The notes: generated by a model from the letters alone, not told the origin. 64,000 nt of DNA from Peronospora farinosa (GCA_947646735.1 CANTFK010000829.1:124001-188000), one strand, 5' to 3'. Positions 1 through 11,596 are shown, counted from the stretch's first letter. Program-made: numbers and translations.

Positions 1-209
1 AAAATACGTCGACATCTTCTATTCTTGCCAAGTAAATGGAAATTATCGTTTTTTTGCGGAAGAGGGACATTATTTACCATGCCATGTGTTTGCTACGTTT
101 TTACGACCATCACTCTCTCTTCCATTTTCAATTACGTCATCAACACTATCTCGTGTTTTGTACACAACCTACTTACATGGTGTAACATTTATGTACAACG
201 TCATCGCAA

Positions 210-2318
210 ATGGACTTTGAAGCATTGGCAGTCGAATGCTGTAACGCTGCTTTCCGGTACGCGGTTCAAATGAGTCATTATGTACTACAATGAAGCTCAT
301 CAACTGCTTGACTTACCTCTTCGTTTTTTCACTCTATTTGGAACCAACTGAAACGTTGTTTTCACTGTGAAATGCTGCATTTTCCACCTCCAGAGAGACA
401 TTTACGGCTTCGTCCGTGTGGACGCAGGCCGCCGAGACAATGGACACTTACCTAAACCAGCTACAAACTGGTATAAAATCTGTAGGATCTGAACGAAATG
501 TTGAGAACGACGTACAAGTGACAGACATTGCTGAGGACGACGATGGACTTGGCTACACTTTTGTAGTGGATCGCAAGAATCCGACAATTGCGTCACTACA
601 TGATGATTTATTGCCACTAACGCATGTAGTGGTTAATGCTAAGCAAGTATCAAGTCGAGTGGAGGCTCTGACAGCAGTTTTCCGCTTCCTTCGCAATGCA
701 TGTGCAACAAATCGTGACAACCAAGACGCCTGTCTGGATGCTGGTCTGATCAAACGAGTACGACTCGCTTTCTGCTGAGTGGTTTACATTTTTTCAAGTG
801 AATCTGAGGCTACTTGTGCACTGTAGGCCTATGATGTAGTGCTTCGGTGCTGTCTCTGGGTGGATGTAGAGGATGAAGCAGTTAAAAAGTGAGATTGGTC
901 TTTGAAAATGATGATTCTTGTCAACGTAGCGGTACTGACATTGAGTGTGTTTCTTTTAATGCAGACATATCGTGCTGTTAGCTCATGTTGCACTCCAGTT
1001 TTGTGTAAACAGTGTCACCAGCAACCCGAAGAATCAGGTGGCAGTATGGGAATGCTTCTTTCCCGATGCTTTTCAGGTAAAGACGTTGTGAAAAATGTTG
1101 CCTTGCTTTGTATTTGCTGATAGTCACTTGCTTTGCGCAGAAAATGTTGCTGGAGTGCCATCAGTATCGCAATGTCGTCGCGTTTACAGTAGCACTGATC
1201 TTGAACTGTGTTAACTCAAATAGTACTGCTGCATCCGAACTCGAGGAAGTTGCCACTCGCCGGGTTGATCTGGTAGGCAGGGTCGGCAACACGACCTTTC
1301 ACAGAAACACTTGTTAACTTTTCTTACAATTTTACAGGTGTGTGCGCGGAACTTGGTGACCACGATTCTCCACCGCTGCATCGTAAAGCCGCAAGAGATG
1401 GACGCGTTACTGCCTATTGACACACAGGTCGATGCACAGGACTCGGCTTTTGAGTGGATCTCTTTGTTGTTTGGCGTTCTCTTCCGCGCCGGTCATATTA
1501 AAGACCTTTACAACGCCGTGGGAGCTCACATGCTCAGTAAACTTTGGTCTCGTGTGACTCCTGAGCAATTGATTTTGCTACGGATGTTCAAGATGTGGGC
1601 CGTGTCCACGCCCGTTGGGATCTTCGCTATCGCAATGCAGGAAGAGCATAGCGGAAAACAAGTACACGTATTCTCTGAGGGTACATTTGAGTTTGTGAGA
1701 AGTACATGGACCTACGTCATTACCGTCGGCGACGACGACAGGCCGAACGAAGCAGATGAAATCAGGAAGAAAGTGTGGATCGAGCTCGAAAACGAAGCAA
1801 AGTTGATATTGCTCGATGTGCTTGGAGAATTGACAGTCGGTCACACTCGACTGAATGCAGAGGGGGCCCGAAAACTACTGGTTTCTCTTGCCCAAGAGCT
1901 ACAGCGTGTTTGGGAGTTGGGGCGTCAAAATCCAGCAAAAAGGAATTATCGGGCAACCAAGTCTACGCTACAGCCACAAACAAACGGAGAGCCGCTCGGG
2001 TACAGGTCTCGGTTAATTCGTGTCATTGGCAACCTCTGCTTTCGGCACACATACCACCAAGATCTTATACGCGACGAGGGTTATTTGCCATTGTTCCTCA
2101 ATCACTGTAACATTGACGAAACAAACCCATTGGTCCGTGAATGGTCCTTGGTAGCTCTGCGCAATTTGTGCGAGGGAAATGAGGCCAATCAATCGTACAT
2201 TAATGCGCTTCGTCCGCAAGGAATGGATGCAGCATCAGATACAGCTCTCGAAAAAGCGAAGGTGCGCGCACATATTGAGGAAGACGGAAAGGTCAAGCTG
2301 ACAAAACAGGAGGAGTAG
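210..2318 (+). CDS. ATXN10: Ataxin-10 homologue, six exons
   Basis: Spliced model: exons 210-256, 394-757, 827-888, 965-1076, 1141-1272 and 1338-2318. All introns are GT-AG and phase-consistent, giving 565 residues. The product is helical and armadillo-like. The last exon carries the conserved ataxin-10 C-terminal domain: an IRVIGNLCFRH block, then a REWSLVALRNLCEGN block (about 2000-2200). Family members are cytoplasmic scaffold proteins linked to cytokinesis and neuronal survival in animals; the oomycete role is unknown. The start at 210 was chosen because this ATG opens a 47-nt exon ending at a good GTACGC donor, and splicing it to the CAG acceptor at 391-393 keeps the frame open. Exon structure was inferred by eye, so exon ends could shift by a few codons. 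Confidence 0.85.
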
Positions 2319-2679
2319 CATGACAACACGAAGAGATAAGCGGTGTTTGCCTTCTTGATCCGCTCCGTTTGCATTCGACTCAAAGTGAATGCGAAAGAGC
2401 AAGTTAACGTGCAACAGGTTGAAGCACCGCTTCATTGAACCTTTGCAGTCGTTGATAGGTATTGGGATGCCTCTATAATAGACTTTCCTAGGTTGATGAT
2501 GACCTACCGTTCTCTTTGGCTCATATTTGAAGATGCAGTAGCTACAAAGATAGGTGAGCTTATCTCTTTTTACAAGACTTAATCTTATGGTTATCTTGCC
2601 CTGACATGATTACAATAAAGAATGCTCTCAGTTAAGAAAGATCAATACTTTCCGTCGTTGCTATCGACAGATTCCACGG
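2319..2679. repeat. 3' flank of ataxin-10 carrying GH12-spacer remnants
   Basis: No gene seen. About 2424-2466 (GAAGCACCGCTTCATTGAAC and onward) matches the spacer at about 34260-34300, and about 2595-2679 matches about 28605-28689 in the spacer that starts the GH12 array. The stretch therefore looks like a fragment of the GH12 repeat unit left beside ataxin-10. Confidence 0.6.
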
Positions 2680-3278
2680 TGTAGACAAGCACTTCGTAAA
2701 GAAGCTACCACGTACTACGCGGGCACACCTTCAAGCAGCGCGAAGAAGCGGTAAACCGTCTTATCGCCGCGTGCGGTGGTGGTGGTGTTGGTCGGCGCTA
2801 AAGAGCTGTACCAACCGTTGCCGGTCGCTTCAAGCGAACCGCGCAACGAACTTCTAAGACAAGGGCTCCAATTACGACACGCAGAAGCTTATACAGCTTC
2901 TCGTGCGCAGTGAGCTATGTTTGGCAAATTCAAGACTGACTTATATCTTATAAATTTTAACTAAATATACGTTTAACTACTGATTGGCTAATTATGCAAA
3001 GATTGGATACGCGTCTCTTTAGAAACGTATCCTTACGTGCGAGCTTAAAAATATTTAAGCTCGCAGGTGACGTCTGTTGAAAGCGTCACCATAACGCCCA
3101 GTCCCAACTGGCGTCATCCTTGTTGAATGTGAATCCATCCATGAATATCACATTCACGAGGGTGGGTCACATTGATGTACCACACCCAAGTGGCAGACCT
3201 AAGGTACCTCGTACCCATTTAGGCCTACCCGTTAAAAAATTTATACTTAACAAACCGTGGAATTTTTAGCTCGTTACA
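2680..3278. mobile_element. Solo LTR, 599 bp
   Basis: The block begins TGTAGACAAG and ends CTCGTTACA, so it has TG...CA ends with a TGTA/TACA terminal inversion. It interrupts sequence that is continuous in the GH12 spacer at about 28690 (CTCCACGGACTATCGCTG). It is flanked by CACGG (2675-2679) and CACAG (3279-3283), a 5-bp target duplication with one mismatch. No coding domain is visible inside. The empty site elsewhere in the window makes the insertion call strong; which superfamily it belongs to is not shown. Confidence 0.75.
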
Positions 3279-3696
3279 CACAGACTATCGCTGAAAATTA
3301 GCAAATTGGCGTTCTTAACAAATTAGTTGCATTAATTACGTCCCCATCGTAGTGGTGACTTGATGTAAGAGTGAGACCGACAGCCCGCACCATAAGCGTG
3401 AAGCTGATGCGTTTCGCCGAGCTTGGAACGCATTTATTCTCAGCATTCATAGCGTTTGGCGTGATGCTTGGTTTCAAAAACTTATTGCTAAATCGCAATA
3501 AATTTGAGAAACGAAGTATATCCGGTGCATGCTATCGCTTGCATCGGCTGTCAAGATGCTGGACTGCTATGCCTCTCTTGAGGCGACTTTAGCCCGGGCT
3601 GCGTGAGCACCTCCTCAAGAGCGCCTAAGGAGGCGTACCTTCTTAGTGAGCCCCGTTGAAGAGCTCACATCTCTTCTGAGATGCGCGAAGGGTTTG
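3279..3696. repeat. Continuation of GH12-spacer remnant, then unassigned sequence
   Basis: Sequence from 3284 (ACTATCGCTGAAAATTAGC) to about 3400 aligns with 28696-28810 of the first GH12 unit, at visibly lower identity than the units share among themselves. From about 3400 to 3696 I recognise nothing. Confidence 0.55.
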
Positions 3697-5021
3697 CTAC
3701 TTTGCAAATCCTCCAAGAGCGCATTGGGCGCTCGTTTTCTGATGGCCCTTCTTCACCATCGGATGGGCCTTGTCGTACTGCTCTACAAGGCCAAGAATGT
3801 CAGCCATCAGTTGGGCTCGAGGTTCCCAGCTATTTGCCAAAGGTAGAAAGCCGCGCCAGCGGACGATATGACTCGTCCGACGTCCCTTCCCGTCACGGCG
3901 ATTCAGAAAGCTCTCTACTAGGAAGCGCTTCCCACCGTGCGATTCCACCAGAAAATGCGGTGGTGGAGGAAAAATACTGTCCGATTCTTCCATCGAACTT
4001 TTCTGCTGAGTTAGACGGGTTTTCCCGTGTAGCTCGTGAGCTACGTCGTGATATCGATCACGAGCGAGATAAGCGTTACCGCTCAAAGGACATTGTGCGA
4101 CAGCCTGGGTTTGAGCATGGAAGTCTCGGGCAAACAATGCCGTCGCACTCTTGGAGAATGAACGGCGGCTTCGTTCTCTGAGTAACGAGCTGTTAAAAGC
4201 TCGTCAGGAGATTGTCCAGTATCATGGGACGATCTCGTCTCCAAACGACCAGGTATCGAACCTGGTTTGTCACAGCAGGAACTTGAAGGGGATTCTTGAG
4301 AGTGGCGGCTATCTTCGTCGTTCAAAAAAGCCACGTACTGAACGTACGGACGAAGACGTCCCACGCAAAACGCAGGATGCGTACGCATCCTGTGTGGCAG
4401 CTCAATCGTGTATGTTGTTGCCTAGGCGGTGCAATACAAGAAATGGACTGATGTACTTGGGCAACAACTTATTCCTGCCCACGTTAATCACCACGTGCTT
4501 AGGAAGATTTACTGTTGACAGTAACACTATATCTTCTTCAATAAAAGAATGAGAATTTGCCCTTCCAATATTGTCTGTGTTTCTTTTCTAATTGTCCACC
4601 GCTTCTGCGATGGGGTCTTGCACGACACGGACTACCGCTTCACGAGGCAGCAAGAAATCCTCTGCTGACTCATTTCTTTTGGCTGCATTGCAATGTGATT
4701 GCACTGCAGGGATATCCGTTACGAACTCAACGAAAACATTACTGTTCTCGCTAGTTATACCTCGAACGATGCTAATATCGTCAGTATCAACATTAGTAAG
4801 AGCGTCATCGCTCTTACTTTCTTCTTCTATACAGAAGTCGAATGGTACGACTTCAGTTACCTTTGCGTCGACCATAACATCGCCGCGTGATGATCAAGAG
4901 ACAAATTGGCTCTCGCCCGAGCGAGTCCCCCCCTTACATTAGGGTCACCCTCTACTAAGGTGGGGACACGTGGATGGCAAAGGCCATCCACGTAGAATGG
5001 TGTATACGTCGTGGACGCATA
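3697..5021 (-). pseudogene. Ty3/gypsy pol 3' end: integrase C-terminus, GPY/F and chromodomain
   Basis: Read on the minus strand, frames between about 5021 and 4588 give the integrase C-terminal stretch (TPFYVDGLCHPRVPTL). About 4390-4340 gives the GPY/F-like signature HPAFCVGRLRPY. About 3960-3760 gives a chromodomain (RFLVESFLNRRD ... HIVRWRGF ... SWEP). Several frame changes and stops separate these parts, so it cannot encode a working protein. It is the distal part of the decayed minus-strand element that resumes at 6176. Plus-strand reading frames across the region are shadows. Confidence 0.8.
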
Positions 5022-6175
5022 TGTGGCGAAGCGAAGGGACGAAATTTGCAACGTGCAATCGCGCATTTTCGGTTAAGTCCGAAATGGGTAAATGGATGAA
5101 TCGCGATCCAGCAGAAGAAGTTCTCGAGATGTTACAAAAAATGGAATGTACAACAGTGAATGGTGGTGCTCGCAGTTCTTTGTTAATTTAACTACTACGG
5201 ACTAGAACTACGCAACTGTATACCAGTATTTTTCGAATGGCGATCCGCGTGAGCGCGATCACTAAGATAGAGAATTAGTATGTTCAAGTATGTGGAACAC
5301 GGTCTGGTGTATACTACATCACTATGGAAGACTGGACTGAGGTGGACATGACATATCATGTAGATGGACCATTTCACCTGATCCGGTACACTGGGAAGAT
5401 GACAGTGACAAGCCATGATCCGGCGGATCGCGATCCGACACTAACTATTCGTACCGCGATCCGATACTATTATCGTATCAGATCCGATCGAGACAACGAT
5501 TCAAAGGCGGTAATATTGGAGTGGGCCACATGACAAGATTTAATTTTCTCGAAAGGGTTGATATGTGGCAATAGATCCTGGACTACAGATAGTCAGAATC
5601 GTAGGTTTTGGTATTTGATTGGTTATATTAAAGAGAATTCAATTTACTTCAAAAGGAGCGTGTCAGCTTTTCCTCTGGGTGAATTTTCTATGGCCACCCG
5701 ACGTCTAGAGAATCTCGGCCCCCTCGCAAGTGTACGCCCTGGATTGTTTGTCCAGTTGCGTTAAGGACTCCCAAGATATCCCCAAGTTGAGATTGAACGC
5801 AGAGGACTAAGAAGTCCAGATACAAGATCGCAAGACGGCTCAAGTGGTCAGAAGGCAAGCGGGTCAAGTATCAACCAATTGGACTAGGCGACCTCAAGGG
5901 AGATCAGGGCGACTCAAATAGAGAACCCCCACGAACAACTGCGATCGTGTGAGAAATTCCACTCGATCGCCCCCCCCCCACCTATCCCTAACACAATCAA
6001 GTTCAACATCGATTTAAGTCCACCGAGAAGAGAGCAACCCGCCCAACAGACGGGTACACAAGGTGAGGAAGGCTATATACACGGAATAGGGGTATCTCCT
6101 CCATTAGTCGATCGTCCGGGCGCCAGTGGAGAGTAGGAATCGCATCAGCAATTTTGCGAATCCCACTCCACCACA
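5022..6175. other. About 1.15-kb insertion splitting an integrase; origin unknown
   Basis: The block separates the two halves of one minus-strand integrase. Its ends read TGTGGCGAAG and CACCACA, so it may be LTR-like, and the flanks CATA/CATG could be a decayed 4-bp duplication. It holds GATCCG-rich stretches (5420-5490), a C-run near 5971-5981 and no domain I recognise. The boundaries are inferred from where integrase similarity stops and restarts. Confidence 0.45.
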
Positions 6176-6431
6176 CATGCACTAAGTTGTTGATGGCGAG
6201 TTCGACCATCGACTCGAACTCACTCCAGCTCGTGAATGAGTAGACGTACCCTCAAAGTATCGCTTCGAGGACGCGATTGGCGCGTTCAGTCTGACCATCA
6301 GTTTCTGGATGGTCAGAAGTAGACATTGCGAGCCGTATTTCTAGTGTTTATAATACGTAACACCAAAACTCAGCCGTGAACAGGGGGCCCCTATCGGACA
6401 CAAGTTCACGGGGATGACACGGTGAATGTCT
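6176..6431 (-). pseudogene. Ty3/gypsy integrase core fragment
   Basis: On the minus strand the sequence encodes ELVSDRGPLFTAEFW followed by SDHPETDGQTERANRVLE and the start of the NNxVH block. These are the second catalytic Asp and the catalytic Glu regions of a retroviral-type integrase. The H2C2 zinc-binding part and the first catalytic Asp are missing. The reading frame is interrupted by a stop after VLEAIL. It belongs to the element whose reverse transcriptase lies at 6538-8257. Confidence 0.75.
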
Positions 6432-6537
6432 TGCTTTGCCGAGTATTATTTTGGGGTATATTACAAGACTGGCAAGAACAACATTCTCGCTGACGCGCTT
6501 TCTCGTCGTCCTGATTACGATCCTCGGTGCGACATAG
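6432..6537 (+). pseudogene. Inverted RNase H C-terminal segment
   Basis: The plus strand here encodes YYKTGKNNILADALSRRPDYD, the conserved end of the Ty3 RNase H/connection region, while both neighbours code on the minus strand. Compare 13330-13435, where the same sequence is in normal order. A block of about 100 bp has thus been flipped inside the decayed element. Confidence 0.7.
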
Positions 6538-8257
6538 TTACGCTGAGACAATTGAGGGATCTTGGCGGCGGTACCCAATGATTCGTGATCTGTATAGATA
6601 GAGAACATCTTCTCTCCGAGCAAATATACTGTGAGCTTGATTAGCGCTTAAAACATAGCCAAAAGTTCCTTGTCGTATACTGGATAATTTTTCTTTGCAG
6701 TTTTCATCTTTCATGATTGAAGTTCTCACGACGCGCTCTCGACTCTCGTAATTAAATTTTATGTGAACACATCCTATAGCGAGACTGATCATGTCACATA
6801 CGAAGTAAGATGGCTTGGAGTCGTCAGGTAACATCAACACCGGTGCCTCGGACAAGCTCTTCTTTACGGAATCGAAGGCAAATTGATGTTCTGCCGTCCA
6901 TAACCATACTGCATCTTTCTTGAGTAAAGTCGATAATGGCTGAACTAGCTCAGCATAGTTCTTCGTATACTTATGCAAGTAATTCGCCAGACCGAGCCAT
7001 TGACGTAGTTCAGTTTGGTTCCTGGGCGTTGGCCAGGAACAGATCGATGAGATCTTCTCAGGATCAGCGCGTACACCTTCCTTGCTGACGTAGCAACCGA
7101 GTACTGGATTCTCGGGAGCGCAGAAGACACATTTCTTCAAATTAGCATACAATTTACTCACGCGCATAATTGAAAACACCTGCTATATGTTTCAAAGGTG
7201 TATCTCTGTAGTGCTGAGCTTTTGCTCAGCGTGGCTGTGAACAAAAATTTCATCAAAGTAGCTCAGTGCCAAGTCGCAAACTGCACAAAGTACTTGTTTC
7301 ACCATCCGATCACACGTCTTTGGAGCGTTCTTAAGACCTTGTGGCATGACTAGCCACTCCTAAAGCATTCTTCTTGAGGTGCTGACCGCAGCAAACGGAA
7401 TGTCCCTGTCTTTCATGAGGATCTGATAGAAACTGTATGTCAGATCATAAACCTCGCTCCCGGACATAGTATCCAATACCATGTCTTTTCGAGGGATAGG
7501 CGTTTGAGCCGGGATCGTGGCGTCATTCAGCTTGTTGAAGGCGTGCACAATGCGCCAACCGCCGGTGGATTTCTTCACACAGAAAGTCGGACTCGAATGT
7601 GGCGAGATACTCTCGCGGACATGGCCAGCCTTGCGGCGACCCTCGAAAAATTCATCAATAGCGATGACTTGGTAGCGCGGCAACGGCCAATGCCATGTCA
7701 CGCAGTATTTAGATCCTGGCACGAGATTTATCTCGTGCCGCACACCACAATCCGCCGGAAGCTCAGCTGGAATTTTCTCCGGGAAAATATCGCGTACTCA
7801 CGGGCGATATCGTAGACAGGTTACCCGAAGCACGAATAGCACCCCAAGACTGTGTCATGGAACGTTTCACGCGCGCTAATTTTAGGCTCAGTGCTCTTTG
7901 AGCGAGCCTCCAGAACTTTTTTGCTGGCTTTTTCGGCATTTGAACGTCGCACACTTGCTCGATGTCGCCGGCCTTGAGGTCGTGATGAAGTCTTTCCATG
8001 TAAGGGCTTACAGAGATGTGATCTCTCTCTGCAGCAGTGCTCTGAGAGATCAATACCTCGATGTAGCGGCCACGAAGTGAAGACCCTTCCACATATTCAA
8101 GCGCACATACGGATTCCGTCGCTACGGAATTATCTGCATCAGCGTTTTGACGCAAATGTCGTCGTCTCGGTGATCGCGTGCTCCTTTCTTGCGTTTTCAC
8201 TTGCGTCTCAAGCCTCTGCTCAAGACTGGCACGTCGCTATCACAGGAGAATGAAGTA
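6538..8257 (-). pseudogene. Ty3/gypsy reverse transcriptase and RNase H, decayed
   Basis: Minus-strand segments from high to low coordinate are: a linker after the protease (8200-7763), the reverse transcriptase fingers and palm (7743-7200; HSSPTFCVKKSTGGWRIVHAFN, then MPQGLKNAP), and the thumb/RNase H (7179-6538). The segment is a near-perfect inverted copy of 11597-13312. Both copies share a TAG stop just before the EWLVMPQGLKN block and a YFDE sequence where the catalytic YxDD is expected, so the polymerase would be dead. The shared lesions suggest both descend from one defective lineage. Confidence 0.85.
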
Positions 8258-8259
8258 CA

Positions 8260-8600
8260 CCTAACGGGGATAGAACGTACCGTCACTAGCTCACACGTGC
8301 GTTTGAGGGAGACTCAAGCCCAAGTATTAGGTTTTAAGTATATTTAACTCTGATTTTTATTTTGTTTTAATTCGTACTAACTACGAAGATTTTTAAGTCG
8401 TAATAAATACGACAATGTTCCCGCCTTTCGGTAGCCACACATCTTCAGGTTAATTTATCATTGGTCCATATTGGGTATTTAGGCTCCAATAATAAACAAA
8501 TAAAAACTTGATACGCTGTGCTCTCTATTCGGGCACAGCACCTGCCTACAAATGTAATTGTTCATTTATGTTAATTCTATATATGCAATGTGGCCTAACA
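8260..8600 (-). mobile_element. Diverged LTR, minus orientation
   Basis: Read on the minus strand it starts TGTTAGGCCAC and contains TTATTATTGGAGCCTAAATA, then GAATTAAAACAAAATAAA, then TCCCTCAAACGC. These follow the same order as features of the 319-bp LTR at 8908-9226. It looks like an older relative of that LTR family, placed directly after a minus-strand gag remnant. The exact ends are uncertain. Confidence 0.5.
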
Positions 8601-8902
8601 CAATTTGTCTTTGCGACCTTTTTCTTCGATTGAAGGCACCTCGATCTGATGTGCCCATCTCTCCGCACAAGTAACACGTCCGTTTGTCACCTTCCGTGAA
8701 GATAGCCCTTGACTTTTGCGTGAAGATAGCCTTGTGACTTTTGCCTTGGCCATATCCTTCGGCTCCTTTCTTGGTTTAACAGCGTTCACCACATTTTCGC
8801 CCTAGGGTCTTCGCATGGGTGGCGACTTTCGTAGACAGCTTGAATTGTGCCATCTCTTCAGCCTGGCGAAAGTGGTCGATACGATGAATGTACAGCTTGA
8901 AA
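8601..8902 (-). pseudogene. 3' half of a minus-strand gag with broken zinc knuckle
   Basis: The minus strand encodes HFRQAEEMAQFKLSTKVATH and then CYLCGEMG, with a 1-nt frame slip before HIRSRC. Together these make a CX2CX4HX4C nucleocapsid knuckle. The 5' half of the same gag lies at 18066-19080; the nested element at 8908-18060 interrupts it. Removing that element and one AACAT copy joins the halves in frame (RTTM then FFKLYIHRIDHF). A diverged LTR follows directly, so this may be a gag-only (non-autonomous) element. Confidence 0.65.
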
Positions 8903-8907
8903 AACAT
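8903..8907. repeat. Target-site duplication AACAT (left)
   Basis: AACAT lies directly before the 5' LTR and is repeated exactly at 18061-18065 after the 3' LTR. This is the 5-bp size expected of a Ty3/gypsy integrase. Confidence 0.9.
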
Positions 8908-9226
8908 TGTGATGGGGCGACCTATTACATAAGTAGTTATAGGGATAATACATAATTACATAAGTAGGCATAGGGCAGTATCCGATTAGCGGATACTACG
9001 CGTCATTTTTATTATTGGTTTATTATTGGGGTGCTAGACCCAATAATTAGCCAATAATAAATTGACTTCCATATTGAGTGGTTTCCATGAGCTAGGAACA
9101 TATTTGCACTTACTGCGAATTAGAAATAAAACAAAAATAAAACAGAGTTACATTTACGAGTTAATTAAGAGCGCTTCCTCAACGCCTTTTTAGTGTAAGA
9201 CGGTAACGGGTCATTAGCCTGTTACA
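8908..9226 (+). repeat. 5' LTR, 319 bp
   Basis: Starts TGTGATGGGG and ends CCTGTTACA. It contains an internal inverted repeat AGTATCCG...CGGATACT (about 8980-8997). It differs from the 3' LTR at three G/A positions in the first 12 bases and two later sites. Confidence 0.9.
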
Positions 9227-9228
9227 CC

Positions 9229-9241
9229 TGGTAGCACTTCG
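9229..9241 (+). promoter_or_regulatory. Candidate primer-binding site
   Basis: TGGTAGCACTTCG begins 2 nt after the 5' LTR. TGGTAGC matches the start of primer-binding sites complementary to initiator tRNA-Met in Ty elements. Confidence 0.55.
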
Positions 9242-9268
9242 TTAGCCCTTCCAATGACCAGATTCGAG

Positions 9269-10292
9269 ATGAACATGGACGAGTCCTCGGTGACTCCAGC
9301 GGTCTCGCTGGAGCATTCTGATTTTTAACACCTCACCTCAGTGGAGTGGCAGGCACTACATCGCCTCGCGGCGGTGTCTGGTGAAACTATTGTGACGTCG
9401 CTGCTGAGCACAGCGACGTCCGATGATCAACGTGCCGCCATCCAAGACTTTATGGTGCGCGAGCTCGCCGAAGCGAATCGGCGAGTATTGAATCCCTCGC
9501 GCACTTCGCACCATGACGCTATCAAGATGGAGACGTCAACGTACTCCGGTGATGGTCCGGATCGTCTCCCCCTTAATCGCTGGTTTCGCGAGATGGATAT
9601 TGCAATCGCGTCAAGATTAATTGACGCTCCGACGGCCAGGTCAATTTCCTGTTGTCTCGTCTTGCTTGCAAAGCCAAGGAATGGGCTCTCGTAAAGCTCG
9701 TCGTAGATGAGTCGGCGTTTCCTACGCTGGACGATATCCAGCGTGACTTACGACTGGCTTTTGAGCCTCCTCAGATGAATCTCGCTTGCGTGCAGATTTC
9801 TTCTCACTCCAACAGGGCAAGCTGTCGATGCGTGAATACGTGCAGAAGACACGTCATCTTGCTTCGTGCATTACCACGCAGCCAATTGACATGGCTTCAC
9901 AAGTCCATGTCTTTATTTTTGGTATGCAAGAGGGCATGACGCGTTACTGCCTCACACGTGCTGAGCCAAAGTCCCTCGAGGAGGCATTTGCCCTCGCGCT
10001 ACGTGAGGATTACACTGTCGCGTCGTCGTACCTGCACGCAGCGTCACAACATCCCCGAACGTCTGTCCCAGAGCCAATGGAAATTGATGCAATTGAGTCC
10101 TCTCGTGGTCGCGGCAAATCATTAAGCCGCGACATTTGCAATCCTAACACGATGAAGTGTTTTAGCTGTGGTAAAACAGGCCATCGTGCGTCTGTCTGTC
10201 GTGCACCTGCGCCGGTGACTATGAACACAGCTGTCTCACGAGGAGACGCTGTGTCGTCGGTGGTCCCGCTAAAAAACGAGCGGTTCCAGTAG
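9269..10292 (+). pseudogene. Ty3/gypsy gag (capsid-nucleocapsid), broken
   Basis: An ATG at 9269 opens the frame, which meets a TAA at about 9326 and then resumes in the same frame ([18 protein letters not shown]). Two further frame changes near 9640 and 9780 are needed to follow the capsid region ([22 protein letters not shown], then [16 protein letters not shown]). The C-terminus has a clear nucleocapsid zinc knuckle CFSCGKTGHRASVC (10160-10201). Gag packages the element RNA; this copy would yield only truncated protein. It is followed within 3 nt by the protease frame. Confidence 0.8.
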
Positions 10293-10294
10293 GC

Positions 10295-10860
10295 GTGGGG
10301 CGCCCTACTGGCAGAAATGGAGCCCCGAGTACTCAGGTGACAGCTCGGGCTCCTAGCCCCAAAGTGATTCATACTCACTTCAATGCCACCACCATGCGCG
10401 ATGATTCGAGACTGATTATTATCAGTCTCATCGTCGCTGGAGTGAAGAGACCACTCCGAGCGTTGTTGGATTCTGGCGCTTCCAACAACTTCTTTCGTGT
10501 ATCTTTTTTGTCCCTTCTCCCGTCGACTAAAAATCACGGTTCGAGAAGGACCAGGTGACATCGTTGTCAAACTTGCCGATGGACAACCAAAACGTGTCCC
10601 GCGTAAAACAGTGGTTTTACCGTACACTTTCGACGGTTTCCAGAACAACGACGATTTTTTGGTGTACGAGATGAACTATGCATTTGTTTGCATCCTTGGG
10701 ATACCGTGGCTGTAACGGTATCAGCCGAAGATAGATTGGCTATCTCGGTCCGTCAAACGACGAAGCGGTTATGACGTTAGTGAAATGTTTACTCATTTGT
10801 TGGCCGCTTCATCCGATTGGCCTCACGTCAGGGTCGTTGACGAACTCGCCACGACTAGTA
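10295..10860 (+). pseudogene. Retroelement aspartic protease domain, frameshifted
   Basis: The active-site motif ALLDSGASNNF of a retropepsin-type protease is at about 10459-10491. A frame change near 10530 is needed to continue into the second half (DIVVKLADGQPKRVP, NYAFVCILGIPWL), and a TAA stop follows at about 10714. The same distal segment recurs at 25092-25358 in the truncated copy. It would process Gag-Pol in a working element. Confidence 0.75.
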
Positions 10861-10926
10861 GTCAACACAGAGAGAGCGATGGCCCTCTGTGCGCAGTATG
10901 TTCCGTTACACTGACGGAGCCACAGA

Positions 10927-11490
10927 ACGAAGCGGTTGAACAGCGGTTCCCGCATACACAGACATCGGTGGAACATGGGTTCCCGATTCACAAAGAGGCG
11001 TTCGAACAGCGGTTCCCGCACACACAGACATCGGTCAAACAGGGATTCCCGATTCTTAACGAGGCGGTCGAACAGATGTTCCCGCATACACAGACATCGG
11101 TCGAACAGGGGTTCCCGATTCACAACAAGGCGGTCGAACAGCGGTTACCGCACACACAGACATAGGTCGAACAGGGGTTCCCGATTCTTAACGAGGCGGT
11201 CGAACAGTGGTTCCCGCACACACAGACATCGGTCGGACAGGGGTTCCCGATTCACAACGAGGCGATCGAGCAGGGTCTCCCGCACAAAGACATCGGACGA
11301 GCAGTGATTCCCGATTCTCAACGAGGCGGTAGAGCAGGGGCTCCCGCATACAAGCACATCGGACGAGCAGCGGCTCCCGATCAATTTCGAGGCGGTCGAG
11401 CAGGGGCTCCCGCGTACAAGTACATCGGACGAGCAGAGGCTCCCGATTAATATCGAGGCAGTCGAGCAGGGGCTCCCGCAAACAAGTGAA
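10927..11490 (+). repeat. 66-bp tandem repeats between protease and reverse transcriptase
   Basis: About eight degenerate direct repeats with 66-bp spacing (units start near 10931, 10997, 11063, 11129 and onward). Each encodes a 22-residue unit of the type EAVEQRFPHTQTSVEQGFP. Later units diverge toward EQGLPxTSTSDEQ. The frame is open to 11165 and is then lost. A decayed version recurs at about 25450-25880, so the linker is a family trait. Confidence 0.85.
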
Positions 11491-11596
11491 GCGGTCGAAG
11501 ACGAGCTCCCGCTTTTGATTGACGAGAATGGGCGGACTATGGATCCGCATGAGACCGACGTGGTGATGACAGAGCTTCCACGTCTAGAGGGGGGTA

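Noticed and set aside
25..273. 82-codon frame at the left edge
   Set aside because: It overlaps the first ataxin-10 exon in another frame and shows no recognisable domain.
3681..4552. Plus-strand frames that look like a charged, helical protein
   Set aside because: The opposite strand encodes clear GPY/F and chromodomain signatures, so these are shadows.
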